Positions 51,060 to 61,626 of a DNA stretch of 64,000 nucleotides are shown here, piece after piece. Numbering within the stretch: position 1 is the first letter of the stretch; every line of letters starts with the position of its first letter. The DNA is from Nemertoderma westbladi (Eukaryota; Xenacoelomorpha; Nemertodermatida; Nemertodermatidae): positions 36,395 to 100,394 of the forward strand of contig JAUCBJ010008848.1 in assembly GCA_032718475.1 (NCBI GenBank), in the 5' to 3' direction. A program made the translations under genes and the position numbers. The notes beneath the pieces are model-generated. The model searched no databases, was not told the origin of the DNA, and saw nothing but the letters and a program-made list of their open reading frames with translations.

Positions 51060-52806
51060 CTCCGCGAAAGCAAGAAGGGTGTTAGAGATAGATCTGGCGT
51101 GTCAATTAGACATGGTGGCGCTAGACCAGAAAGAATTAGAGAGGCAGTTTGATGAGGGAACTGTGTTGCTAGAGAAAGAGAGAGAGTTAGCGAGGGAGTG
51201 TAGAGAGAGAGCCGAGAGGGTGGCCAGGAATTGTAGAGAGCAAGAAGAGAGGGAGAAAGAGGAGCATAGAGAGCGGGTGGCGAGAGAAACAGAGTTGGCG
51301 AACCAGAGTTTGCGAGAGGATAGAGAAAGAGAGAGGGCGGGGAAGCGCATGCGGGATGATATGCATGCCCGGTTGAGGGGGGTTATGCAATATCAGGCCA
51401 AACAGAAGCGCCGACTGGAACTGGCGCAGTTGGGATTATCCGAGAGTGAGGCTGGCTCGGGTAGTATTTACGAGGAGCCAGAGGTTATGGAAACGTCTGT
51501 TAATACCCCACTTACAGGGACCGGACGACAGACCAAAGACGGGTGTGATCGTATGGGTGGGGGGGGGGGGGAGTAATAATAATACGTTAGAAGGCGTTAA
51601 CATTAATAGTACCGTAGTAGACAACCATAATCAAACTTTCATTCCAGGAAATAATATTTTGTCCGATAATAATAATTTAAATCCGAGTATCCCTAATTTA
51701 AACGCACATAATAATCCAAATAATTCAAATAATAATCTAAACCGAAATATAGAAAATAATTCAAAGGTACAAAGTAATTCGAATAATTTAAATTTAAATG
51801 TACAGAGCAATCTAAATAATAATTTTAATTCAAACGAACAAAATAATCCCGATTCTAATCCAAATATACAAAATAATTTAAATAATAATCCGAATTCAAT
51901 ACAGAATAACTCCAATAATTTAAATAATTTGAATAATAATGTTGATAATGGTGCTATTAATATAAACGCGGCAGACGTAGGTGGTCCGACCAGCGAGAGC
52001 CTGCAAGGCCACATAATTAGTACGCAGGGGGTACCGGGGGTGAGAGACCCCGACGGGAGCCTGGAAGGCCATGTAGTTAATACGCAGGGAGTAGCGGGGG
52101 TGAGTCAAGCCGACGGGTGCCTGCCAGGCCACGCAGTGATAGAGGGAGAGGCTAGGGTGAATAGACCCAGCCGCAGTAGAGATAGTGTGTCGACTAGAGA
52201 GGGGTGTAGAAGCAAAGCGAGAGATAGTGAAGGAATAGGTGGCGAGTGGGGGGGGGGGGGGGGCTACAGGCGCCCCACAACGAGAGATTAGCAGCGAGAG
52301 GGGGGGGGGGGGGGGCAGAGAGTGTCCCACAGGCGTCGGTGGATAATGCGCGGGGCGAATTAGGTGAACCGCAGCGCCCAGCGACGGAGAATAGTAGGGG
52401 GATTACGAATATTCCCAGCGGCGTGCGACTGGCTAGAGAGAGGGAGGTTGGCGTCGCGAGCGGGCGAGCGACGAGATGTCGAGCCCAGTCAGAAGAGGGA
52501 AGAAGAACAGTGGAGTTTAACCGGGAGGTCGACGAGAGATCTCACAAGCGGGGACGCTACACTGAAGAGAGAAGAAGAGAAGATAATAGAAGAAGCGTCG
52601 TTACGAGCGACCGGAGAGCGAGGACGGATAGCGAGCCGTCGGTAGTAGAGATGGAGTTGGAGAGTCAGTGGGGTCGAACTCCGGGAGATTGCTGTCGCCC
52701 CGGAGAGACGGAACCTGGCGAGGTGTACTATACGCCGAGAGAGGAGTACAGGGCGTACCGGTACGAGGACGAGAATAGGAGAGGGGACCGAAGAGAAACT
52801 TCCTGA
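51060..52806 (+). pseudogene. Element P gag-like protein, central part (coiled coil, Asn-rich, Arg-rich)
   Basis: It continues the frame broken at 4722. First a coiled coil of about 110 residues (RECRERAERVARNCREQEER), then a 13-G run (51559-51571). After a frame change comes an Asn-rich stretch (about 51580-51960) and three copies of a GHxxxTQGVxGV motif. After two 16-G runs (52248-52263 and 52300-52315) an Arg/Glu-rich tail ends at TGA 52804. Frames change only at the poly-G runs, so run-length variation or miscounting would join them. No zinc finger and no known domain; gag-like by position only. Confidence 0.55.
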
Positions 52807-53205
52807 CGGGATATAGCTGCCGATCGAGGGTACGGTAGTCGCGGGGAGGACTTCTTGGATTATTTGAGAAGGTTAAACTTCGGTCTGGAGGGACACATAC
52901 AGACTGCAGGACATACTGTAGGCCTTACTGCACATACTATAGGCCATGCTGGGAGAGATAGTGTAGGCGATAGGGTAGCGTGGACGACGGGATTAGACCC
53001 GGAAGTCGCGGAGTATATACCGGTAGGTAGGCCAGAAGTGGATAGGCCTATAGCGGTACCAGCACAACAGTATGACTATAACATGCAGGGACATAACATA
53101 TACCCGGTTGAGGGAGTTATTGCAGATAGATGGATGGGCCCCAATATATTAATATCAACCCCAGTACCAAACATAACACCAGTGGGGGGGGGGGGGGCAG
53201 GGTGA
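52807..53205 (+). pseudogene. Element P gag-like protein, segment after an in-frame TGA
   Basis: Same frame as the preceding segment, separated by the single TGA 52804-52806. It has three short repeats of GHTxGLT/GHIQTAGHT type and ends in a poly-Gly stretch from a 14-G run (53184-53197). No recognised domain. Confidence 0.45.
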
Positions 53206-54065
53206 CATTTCCCCAATACAATATCCGCAATATAGACAACCAAGAACAAGAAGGATTCGACGAAAAGAGTGGGGTGGAAAGTGAGACGAGCTAGAGGGGG
53301 GAAGATGGGTGGGTGCCTGATGGAGGAGTGGCCCTTAGGTTGCTGAGTGGTCCAATAGGTTGGACCGAGAAGGGTACGGACGTGCCGATGTGAAGGTGTA
53401 GGTAGTTAAAGAGAAACATACGCACTGAGGTAGACTGAGGGCGTCACGTGCGGGATCGAAAGGGGGGTATGTACGCATACCGTTGGTTGTCAGAAGTGGG
53501 ATAACCAAGAAGAGTATGGAGAGGGAGAAACCTGTGGGCATTGAGGGCATCGGGTGACCAGAACCCGAGAAGGATTAGAGGAAGAGAGTGGGGCGGAAAG
53601 TGAGGCGAGCTAGAGGGGGAAGATGGGAGAGATGAGAAGGTACAGGGGATGCTTTGAACTGAGCAGGGCACGGGCATGATGATGTGTTTGATGCAAGAGC
53701 AGGGTATGTTAATTAGGGTGGGTGCCGGGCACAAGAAGTTAGGGAGTGTGGTATATTGACATACCACGAGAGTAGTGGGAGGGTATGTAATACCGAGAGT
53801 TAATAGTTAGTTAGAGTTAGTAAGAGTTAGTAGAGAGTTAGTAGAGTTAGTAAGAGTTAGTAGTTGTTCACATAATTAACATACCCACTTTTACGGCACT
53901 CAGAGCATCATGTGCAGGCGAGGAGATGTAAAGGGGATAAGATGTAAAGGTAGATGTAGAGGAGATAAGATGTAGATAGAGTAGAGGAAGTAGATGCAGA
54001 GATAGATGTAGAGGAAGTAGCTAGAGGTGGAAGAGATGCCTGATGGAGGAGAGGCCCTTAGATTG

Positions 54066-54240
54066 TTGAGTCGTCCAAATAAAGTTAGAGTTAGGGAGTA
54101 AGAGGGTACGTAGTACCGTTAGTCGAGAGTAAGAGGGTACGCAGTACCGTTAGTTAGAGTTAGGGAGTAAGAGGGTACGTAGTACTGTTAGTAAAGTTAG
54201 AGTTAGGGAGTAAGAGGGTACATAGTACCGGTAGAGAGTT
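54066..54240 (+). repeat. Tandem repeat, unit about 40-45 bp with gagggtac-tagtac
   Basis: Four units of agttagggagtaagagggta followed by a tagtaccgtta-like half. Confidence 0.88.
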
Positions 54241-54460
54241 AGTAGATTTAGTAGAGGTAGAGAGTTAGTAGAGTTAGAGAGTTAGTAGAGGTAGAGAGTT
54301 AGTAGAGTTAGAGAGTTAGTAGAGGTAGAGAGTTAGTAGAGTTAGAGAGTTAGTAGAGGTAGAGAGTTAGAGAGTTAGTAGAGTTAGAGAGTTAGTAGAG
54401 TTAGGGAGTTAGTAGAGTTAGTAGAGCTAGTGGAGTTAGTAGAGTTAGCAGTAAGAGATT
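54225..54460 (+). repeat. Short-unit satellite (agagttagtagagttag / gaggtag)
   Basis: About a dozen 17- to 19-bp units; related runs lie at 53795-53875, 55930-56062 and 56290-56400. Confidence 0.92.
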
Positions 54461-54661
54461 AGAGAGTACAATATATCGTAGAAGTAGTAGCAGAGGGGTT
54501 GTGGGCACCGAAAGCGCCACGTAGTAAGAGAGGGGTACATAGCAGGGTACTGGGTACACATATTAGTAGGGCACATAGTACCATGGAAGTTGTGGGCAGT
54601 AAGGGCGACACGTAGAAAGGTAGATAGGATAATAGCGCAGACAGGGGGAACATGGGTAGAA

Positions 54662-54880
54662 TAAAATAAAATTAAGAATATCAGGATCACCCCCGAACTA
54701 CAGAAGAGCCTTCAAGGTGGCCTTCGAAGGTCTCGTAGACCACCCGGGGCTGAAGGGCAAGTCGGTGTAATACAACAGCCGGCATCTAGTAGACAGGGAG
54801 GTGGATACACATATCAGAGGTGGGAGAAGTTGGAAGCGGATAGACTTGAGGAGAAGCGACTGGAAGAAGTTGCCAGATGA
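54662..54880 (+). pseudogene. Element P small coding remnant
   Basis: An open stretch of about 73 codons without ATG, basic and then helical (RWEKLEADRLEEKRLEEVAR), ends at a TGA. Composition resembles the P gag coiled coil. It may be a displaced gag piece. Evidence is weak. Confidence 0.35.
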
Positions 54881-55671
54881 GAAAGGCGGAGAGAGACTGA
54901 AGTGGGTGAGACCGGGAGTGACGAGTCATATCACCTCCGAGCGGGGGGGGGGGGGGGGGGGGGGTTAAGGCGCGTCATGTAGACGAGCATATAATATAAT
55001 GTATATAATATATAATTATATTAATTAATTATTATATATAATTCGTATATATTATATAATATATACCGGAGTCAAGTACAACCTTTTTCCAACTAGCTAC
55101 TGGGACTGGGGACCAATCGACTATAACAGGAGGACGGGAGACTAGATGTGGCACTACACACTTCACACTTCTTAAGTGCGACGGCACGGAGGGGGAGGGT
55201 GAGGCTCGTCAGGAGTGAATGGGGTAAAGTGAGAAAGGGTTGAGTATAGAACACAGGGGAGATAGTGAGAGGTGGTGTTGAGGCATGTGGAGAGAGTACG
55301 GGTGCGATTCAAATGTGGGGGGGGGGAGGAGTAAGAGGCAGAGTGAGGGACAAAGAGGTCCGAAAGTGGAGTGGAGTTAGAGTGAAAGTAGAGAGAAGTT
55401 AGAGTCAGTTTAGAGTGGAGTGGAGATTTAAAATTGTGTGAGATGAGTCCACAATTGTCTCGAACCGAGATGCCAGATGTCTTGGTGCAACATAGGTTGG
55501 GATTGCACCAAGAGGGGGTAGTAACATCATACCCAGAGGGAGCAGCCTGGAAAGCTGACTCCAAGTAAAAGAACTCCACTCCACACCCGATAGTAGATCG
55601 GGTTCCAGCGGAATTGAAGCGCACTCATAGGTGATGCTATCTTCTCACCGGGAAGATAGCATGGGGGGGAG
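54881..55671 (+). other. Element P 3' internal region, first copy
   Basis: It contains a 22-G run (54943-54964), a TA-rich palindromic stretch (54990-55070), a 10-G run (55317-55326), and a block (55430-55671) repeated at 56637-56881. It ends in a polypurine tract catggggggga next to a partial LTR. Confidence 0.65.
55430..55671 (+). repeat. Duplicated P internal 3' end (pair with 56637-56881)
   Basis: Both copies run from aaaattgtgtgag through cacaattgtctc to the polypurine tract and LTR start, with few differences. This is a tandem duplication with period about 1.21 kb. Confidence 0.9.
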
Positions 55672-55895
55672 TGTGAGCGGATTCAATTCCGCCTCATTAC
55701 CCCCATAAAGTTGGGAAGTGGCGTCTTTTTCAGCAATATTGGAGACACGAGATTGATAACAACCAATCTCGTATCGCACCCAATAACGGGGATAACACAC
55801 ACCCCAAAAGCCACACAAAGGGAGGTTAGAGGTCAAACCACCTCGACAGGGAAAAACAACCAACGGAACCAACAGGGGGGGGGGGGGGGGGGTGG
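55672..55895 (+). repeat. Partial element P LTR
   Basis: The first about 205 bases match the LTR start, then an 18-G run (55875-55892) replaces agaggggga and similarity ends. Confidence 0.88.
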
Positions 55896-56636
55896 GAATG
55901 AGGGCGAGATGCCCTTCCCCACTCAACTAAGAAATTAAGTAGAAGTATGAAAGTTAGTAGAAGATAGTAAGAAGTTAGTAGAAGATAGTAAGAAGTTAGT
56001 AGAAGATAGTAAGAAGTTAGTAGAAGATAGTAAGAAGTTAGTAGAAGATAGTAAGAAAGTTAGAAGTTAGTAAGGAGTAAGAAGTAGGCACAATTAGGGA
56101 GTGTGGCATATAAACATACCACGGGAGTAGGAGGGTACGTGGTACCGTTAGGTTAGAAGTAGGCAGTAAGGGAGCGTGGTATATTGACATGCCAAGAGTA
56201 GTAGCAGAGGGGTTGTGGGCACCGTAAGCACCATGTAGAAAGTAGTAGTAGAGGGGTTGTGGGCACCGAAAGCGCCACGTAGAAAGAGAGTAAGAGGGTA
56301 CGTAGTTAGAGAGTTAGTAGAGGTAGAGAGTTAGTAGACTTAGAAGAGTTAGTAGAGTTGGAGAGTTAGGGAGTTAGAGAGTTAGTAGTAAGTAGTAAGT
56401 AAGAAGTAAGTAGCAAGGTAGGTAGAATGATAGCACAGTATAGTAGCATAAGAACTTAGCGCCTTTGGGAGTGGTAAAGAATAGAGGAGCACAGGGAAGT
56501 ATGGAGAGGAGGTGTTGACAGGATGAGAGAGAGAGAGTGAGAGGAGTGCGATTCAGAGTGGAGTTAAAGTGAGCAGAGTGAAGTTAGATAGAGTAAGTGG
56601 AGTTAGAGTGAGAAGTTAGAGTTCAGAGTGAGAGAG
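55896..56636 (+). other. Element P satellite region between duplicated 3' ends
   Basis: It starts with seven to eight units of agttagtagaagatagtaag (55930-56062). Diverged pieces that also occur at 54480-54610 follow (cagaggggttgtgggcaccg). No gene seen. Confidence 0.6.
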
Positions 56637-56870
56637 TTTTTAAAATTGTGTGAGGATTCCACAATTGTCTCAAACAGAGACGCCAGACGTCTTGGTGCAA
56701 CATAGGTTGCGGTTGCACCAAGAGGGGGTAGTAATATCATACCCAGAGGGAGCGGCCTGGAAAGCCGACTCCAAGAAAAGAACTCCACCCCACACCCGAT
56801 AGTAGATCGGGTTCCAGCGGAATTGAAGCGCACTTTTTAGGTGAGGCTATCTTCTCACCAGGAAGATAGC
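56637..56870 (+). repeat. Element P internal 3' end (partner of 55430-55671)
   Basis: Second copy of the duplicated block, leading into the polypurine tract and full 3' LTR. Confidence 0.88.
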
Positions 56871-56881
56871 ATGGGGAGGAG
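56871..56881 (+). promoter_or_regulatory. Element P polypurine tract
   Basis: atggggaggag immediately before the LTR start tgtgagcgg. Confidence 0.85.
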
Positions 56882-57474
56882 TGTGAGCGGATTCAATTCC
56901 TCCTCATTACCCTCATAAGTTAGGACAGTGGCGCCTTTTTCAGCAATATTGGAGATACGAGATTGGTAACAACCAATCTCGTATCACAACCAATAACGGG
57001 GACAACACAAACCCCAAAACCACACAAAGGGAGGTTAGAGGTCAAACCAACTCGGAAGGGAAAATAACCAACAGGGGCCAACAGAGGGGGAAGCACTCCC
57101 AGAGAGGTGAGAGGCGTGAAGTAGGTTATCAGCCAATAGGAGCCGGGGAAAGCATCCACTGGACAAAGGCCACAGTAATGTAGGAATGATTAGATATATT
57201 ATCAATGTGTTGAGATACCAATTCTGTTATTCAGTCATTAGTTTGAGTGCAGACCGGTGATATCTTTCACCGTCACCGTCACTACATATCATCAATATTC
57301 TACCTACCGGTACACTGCTATTGTCAACAACACCAAATTAACTGTGCTATTATTTACTATTCATATTATCAATTATCAATCGTATATCAAGACGGCAACA
57401 ACAAACTCCTTTATTTCAAATACTACGGTGACGCGTAATCTGACATCCGGTCGGGATCCCTTGATCCCATCACA
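56882..57474 (+). repeat. Element P 3' LTR
   Basis: It runs from tgtgagcggattcaattcc to gatcccatcaca. It is followed by TSD atctg and the BEL-1 Pro-Asp repeats. Confidence 0.92.
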
Positions 57475-57640
57475 ATCTGGTGGACAGTCCTGCGAACAAT
57501 CTGGTGAACAATCTAGTAAAACGTCTGGTGAAATCTCCCGCGGAACATCCGGCAAAAGTTTCGTTGGAACGTTCGGTAGAAGGTCTGGTGAGACGTCTGA
57601 CGTAATGTCTGGTGGAATGTCCAGGATAATAGACTTAACT
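57475..57640 (-). repeat. Pro-Asp-rich repeat stub of BEL-1
   Basis: Matches about 41150-41330 of BEL-2; the continuation is at 2953-3323 across element P. Confidence 0.85.
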
Positions 57641-57862
57641 TGTCCTTGTTTCCTTTTGATTTGGCGCTTGCTTTTGCCTTCAACTTGACTACAGAGTCGA
57701 TTTTTATCTTGGCACCTTCCGGTATGGTGTTCGATGTTGCGTCGGTCGAAAAGCAGCGGCCATTCGTCCGATGGTCATTGTAGGAAGTCAGATCCTTTAA
57801 ACCAGAAGGATTTATTGTGGGGTTTACAAAAGTCTATGGGCAACATTCCCCGTGACGCGTTG

Positions 57863-58441
57863 TCAGCCGGGTTCAGTTTCCCTGGGCACTGGGCAGTGAT
57901 GCCAGTCCTGTTTGAGCGACCTGTCTAGTATTTCAGCCCGTCTGTTAGCCACAAAAGTCTTGAACTGAAACGTCTCATTATTAATGTACCAAAGCACTAA
58001 CGTGGCATTAGTCCAATATGTGACTTTCAAATTGGCCTCCAACTCGCGCTGGACTAGAATGATGATGTTGGTAGATATCGTCCTGGCTTGAAGCTCTCCC
58101 CGAAGCACTGTCATGTATTTCCAAGGCATTGTCTTAGCCTTCGAGGTTACAAAAGATACCTCATAACTGTCTGATGTCATTTGTCTACATAGGTATAGAG
58201 TAACCCCCAGCCCGTCCTTGCTAGCATCACTAAAACTGTGCAGTTCCAGATCTACAGGAAAGGTGGCCTGCAAGGGAAAGTATACTCTTGGGATGGTATA
58301 GTCTTGTAGGAGCGCCAACTGTGCCTCCCAGTTGGCACTGGAGTTTCCTCTCCTCCACTCCCAGATCCTTGAAAGCGCGACATCCACGTAACTTGTGTCC
58401 GCTATATTGTCCACCATTTCGTTCGCAGAACTGACATCCAC
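57863..58441 (-). pseudogene. BEL-1 gag remnant fused to RNase H
   Basis: The frame begins with gag-end residues (IADTSYVDVALS, compare ADINYVDVALL in BEL-2). A join near 58375 is followed by the connection and RNase H region: DYTIPRVYFPLQ, SFSDASKDGLGVTLYL, VTYWTNATLVLWYINNE and RSLKQDWHHCP. The whole protease and RT are deleted between these. A small duplication (ggcactgggcagtg) near 57890 breaks the end. Confidence 0.88.
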
Positions 58442-58463
58442 TAAAATCTACAGACAGCTGCTG

Positions 58464-59100
58464 TCACGACTGTTTGGTGCCAATAGGTGTCAGAACCTTA
58501 GAGGTATCTGTTGGGGTAGCATAGGTCATGGCCTTCGCGTTCGTCGGAACTTGTTTGGTCCGGTTCAGTGCAGCAATTGTAATTCCTTCTGCCGTGATGT
58601 GATGGTCCGTATAGATATACCGGGTCTCCACTATGGCCTCCCGTGAGATCAATTGGTAGACATCCATTAATCGCAACAATCCACCGGCCTCTTCTCGCTG
58701 GTACTCTACCCTGCGTCATTTTCGACGCAACCGATGGTGGAGTTGGCTGATAATCCTAATTAGAACTGTCGGAGCATTGGCGTATTTGAGTTGACTGATA
58801 GACCGCAAAGTCCCTATAGCATTCTTTATCTCGTCCGCCAGGCGTAGAAGATCTATAGGTTTCGAAATAGGTCCGCCTCTACAGAAGTCTTCTATAATCG
58901 ATTTGGCCATAGCTACGTTACGACCGTATATGGAAAATAGAAGGTCGTACGCTAGCTCGAAGGTGTCTGGAACATTAATAAAGGTCTCTGCCAACCTCTT
59001 GGGCTCACCCAAAAGGACCTGAAGCAGGTAGTTGAACTTCTCTGTAGAGGTGAAGGCACACATGGCGATCTGGGATTCAATGAGGCCCACCAGTGTACGC
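58464..59100 (-). pseudogene. BEL-1 gag, DUF1759-type core
   Basis: Frames 59090-58716 and 58679-58464 match BEL-2 45420-44720: EKFNYLLQVLLGEPKRLAET, AKSIIEDFCRGGPISKPIDL and LMDVYQLISREAIVETR. A shift near 58710 separates them. The zinc knuckles are lost in the downstream deletion. Confidence 0.88.
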
Positions 59101-59696
59101 CAGTGCTTCGCGTTGCCAGAGAACTTCAGCGGTTGTTGTGTCTTAATCCGTGACTGGCTGCAAATTTAGTTAACTACATCCAACTGTCCGCGTCCCTGTC
59201 CGGCGATGGCGTTCAGTCAGTCCTGTCTGCATGTTGTTTGTGGATATGGATCGTAATCGATGGGATCTTCTCCTCAAGGATTCGGGGTCTGTCGTGCTTC
59301 TGGCTCTCGATAGGGTGGTCGCTGTGGTTGAGGTTGGGGTTGCTCTAACTTTGCGCTGGCTTGCGATCGATCCAAAGGCGGCGCTTTAAGCCGCTCTTCG
59401 AGTTGAGCCAACAGGTCCGCTACAGGTCGCATTATCTCAGTGAGTTGTGTAGTACTAATTGTCTCTGCTGGTTGCGCCGTAGGTTTTGAATGGGTGTTTT
59501 GTGTGGAGGGTTGTCGATATATGGGTTCGTCGATCTCTCCTGCCGCTCCAGTATGGAATATCTCCCGTTCCGTAGACTACGCGTCGCTAGTTGAGTCGCT
59601 GTCGTCGGGATATGGTGGCTGGCGGGTTTGCGTTCGGCGTATTATTCTAGTCGGCTGCGTTCGTTTTGGTTTGACATCCACTGTTCTTCGTTGTTT

Positions 59697-59716
59697 GGTA
59701 GGCTCACAAGCCTTCC
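59697..59716 (-). repeat. Family palindrome copy 13
   Basis: ggtaggctcacaagccttcc; WKACEPT. It lies in a 93-bp tandem repeat with copy 14. Confidence 0.92.
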
Positions 59717-59789
59717 ACGAAGTTGTAGATTTCGATAAATGCGGTTCGAATCTGTGGGTACTACCCACATCTACGGTTCTTCGTCGTTC

Positions 59790-59809
59790 AGTAGGCTCGC
59801 AAGCCTTCC
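59790..59809 (-). repeat. Family palindrome copy 14
   Basis: agtaggctcgcaagccttcc, 93 bp from copy 13; same surroundings as copy 11 in BEL-2. Confidence 0.9.
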
Positions 59810-59839
59810 ACGAAGTCGTAGGTCTCGATACACTTTGAG

Positions 59840-61626
59840 TGAGTGGTCAGGTAAATACGTCAGAGTTAGGAGGTACTGTTGGTCTATAAGTAACGGGGTT
59901 CACACAGCACGTGACAGGTTTAACTGGAACCGGTTTACTCACCTGTTTTATTGTCATAAAGGCAGGTCTGTCTCTCTCTACAAGTAAACTACGGCTTACA
60001 GTAGGTGGACTACTGACCTTACCAGCTAGAATCGGCGATGAAGTCGCTCATGGCTGTGGAACTGATTCTGGTATAACAAACCTGTTACTTTGAGTTGCAT
60101 GCACAGGCGATATTTCCTTTGGCTTCGCATCTATAATAGGCTTTACTGGAGTGGTCGACTTGAGTATAGAAATAACTTGGGGAAAATGCTGACAATAATC
60201 CTCGACAAATTCCTCTCCCTGCTCGATCGCTCCTACACTTCCTTCCTCTATTCGTTTCTGGATTCCACGATATCAAGTCTTCATGCGATCCGGGGCAGAC
60301 AAGTCATGCCCAGCTCGAGACCTTATAGATCTATTTCTCGCATTAAGTTTGAGGTCCTCTTGCACGATCGCTAACTCACGCGATCTGTGATTTAGTTCGA
60401 ACTGGAGCTGCATCTCTCTTTTGCGTTGGTCAGCCTCCTGTTGTTGCGCCACTAACTTCCTGTATAGCTAAACAACCTTTTATTTGTCATACCTCCAACT
60501 CGGCATGAGCGTCAGATGTCGCTTTCTTCCGTGCTAACTCAGCTGCATTTGCCGCCGCAAGTCGTGCTAACTCAACAGCTGCTGCCTGTCATGCTAACTC
60601 ATCAGCTGCTGCTGCTGCGGCCACTTCTCGCGCGATGTCCTCCTACAGTCTCGGCATCTCTGATGCTTCAAATTCGGCACGGGCCTGGAGTTGAGTAGTT
60701 ATCGCTACATCCTCCCTACGTTGTCTCTCTCCCTCGACAGCAGCCTGTGCCGTCAATAGTTGCACCTCCTCTTCTGCAACTTGTTGTCGGCGTGCAACCT
60801 CCTGTTGTTGTCGAGTAATTATGGACGTTGTCCGACTAATGTCACCAATGTCGCTCCATATGCTAATGAACGATCTATTCAGTTGTGGATGTTGGTAGGC
60901 TCGCGAGCCTTCCGTAGTGAGAACTTCCGTTGTCCCTCTCGGTACAACTTCTGGTTCTTTGATTGGTACGCCACATTTACCGAGAAAATTGGCAAGCGCC
61001 TCTAACCTCCTGTCCAGGCAGTATAGTTTTTCTTCCTCTTCGGGTTGCAACAACGCATCGGAAACAGACTCATCCATCAGTTGGTCGAGTTGCTATCTCT
61101 GAGTCGATCCTACAACCAACTTATACTGAGTAAGATGTTCTCGTGCACTTACCAGTTTATCTATTATCTTTACCTGAGTAAAGTTGTCACCACACAACTC
61201 TGCGATTTCGTGTAAACTTCGGAGTTTATCTACGGAGGCATGTACCCTACTCTCTACTCTTACCTGCAGGGTGTAGAACTCGTACCTCGACATCGGGGTG
61301 GTTAGCTCGCGCACGAGAAAACCTTATCTGATATTTCGAGTTATCTGAGCCATATGTCCTCCTGTGCTTCTAATAATGTTCTTCTGGCTCCCAGTCAAAC
61401 TTACCATGTCTGGTTCCCACGATCTGGTTTGCGGGACGGTAAGGAAGTCTTCAGTTCTACCATGCCATGCGCTACGGTACCCGGTATTTCCATTGGCGAT
61501 ACCAGTGAAGCACGCGGTGTGACATTGGTGGAATCCTCCTTCTACGTTCGTCTACTGTTGATCTGTCTGCGTCACATGAGTCATAGTCGGTAGGTGGGTG
61601 TCTCATTGAGTGTGGTGTATCACTCA
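59840..61626 (-). pseudogene. BEL-1 gag, N-terminal coiled-coil half
   Basis: It starts at the ATG near 61627 (MSDTPHSMRHPPTDYD) as in BEL-2. Frames 61314-61093 and 61077-60643 (same frame, one TAG between) carry SRYEFYTLQVRVESRVHASV, the acidic patch, EGSRAYQ from a palindrome, and a coiled-coil start. The rest of the coiled coil and the linker down to about 59840 are recognisable but full of stops and shifts. Clearly homologous to 45972-47862. Confidence 0.85.
60894..60913 (-). repeat. Family palindrome copy 15
   Basis: ggtaggctcgcgagccttcc; EGSRAYQ; identical site to copy 12 in BEL-2, so present in their ancestor. Confidence 0.93.

Larger units (their letters stand above)
53206..54661 (+). 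other. Element P internal non-coding region with satellites
   Basis: No gene is seen. From about 53790 onward it is dominated by gttagtagag-type repeats. Confidence 0.6.
3324..57474 (+). mobile_element. Element P: plus-strand, gag-only LTR retroelement that contains BEL-2
   Basis: It is bounded by two LTRs of about 595 bp (3324-3919 and 56882-57474) that begin TG, end CA and are flanked by the 5-bp TSD atctg (3319-3323 and 57475-57479). A polypurine tract, atggggaggag, touches the 3' LTR. Once BEL-2 (4723-51054) is left out, the internal sequence is about 6.6 kb. It has a gag-like frame but no protease, RT, RNase H or integrase that I can recognise, so it is probably non-autonomous. The rest is tandem repeats and a duplicated 3' end. 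No convincing primer-binding site was found after 3919. Confidence 0.85.

Noticed and set aside
51660-51960. Asn-rich stretch as a prion-like functional domain
   Set aside because: It comes from an aat-rich repeat in a gag-like frame already broken by poly-G runs; composition alone is not enough.
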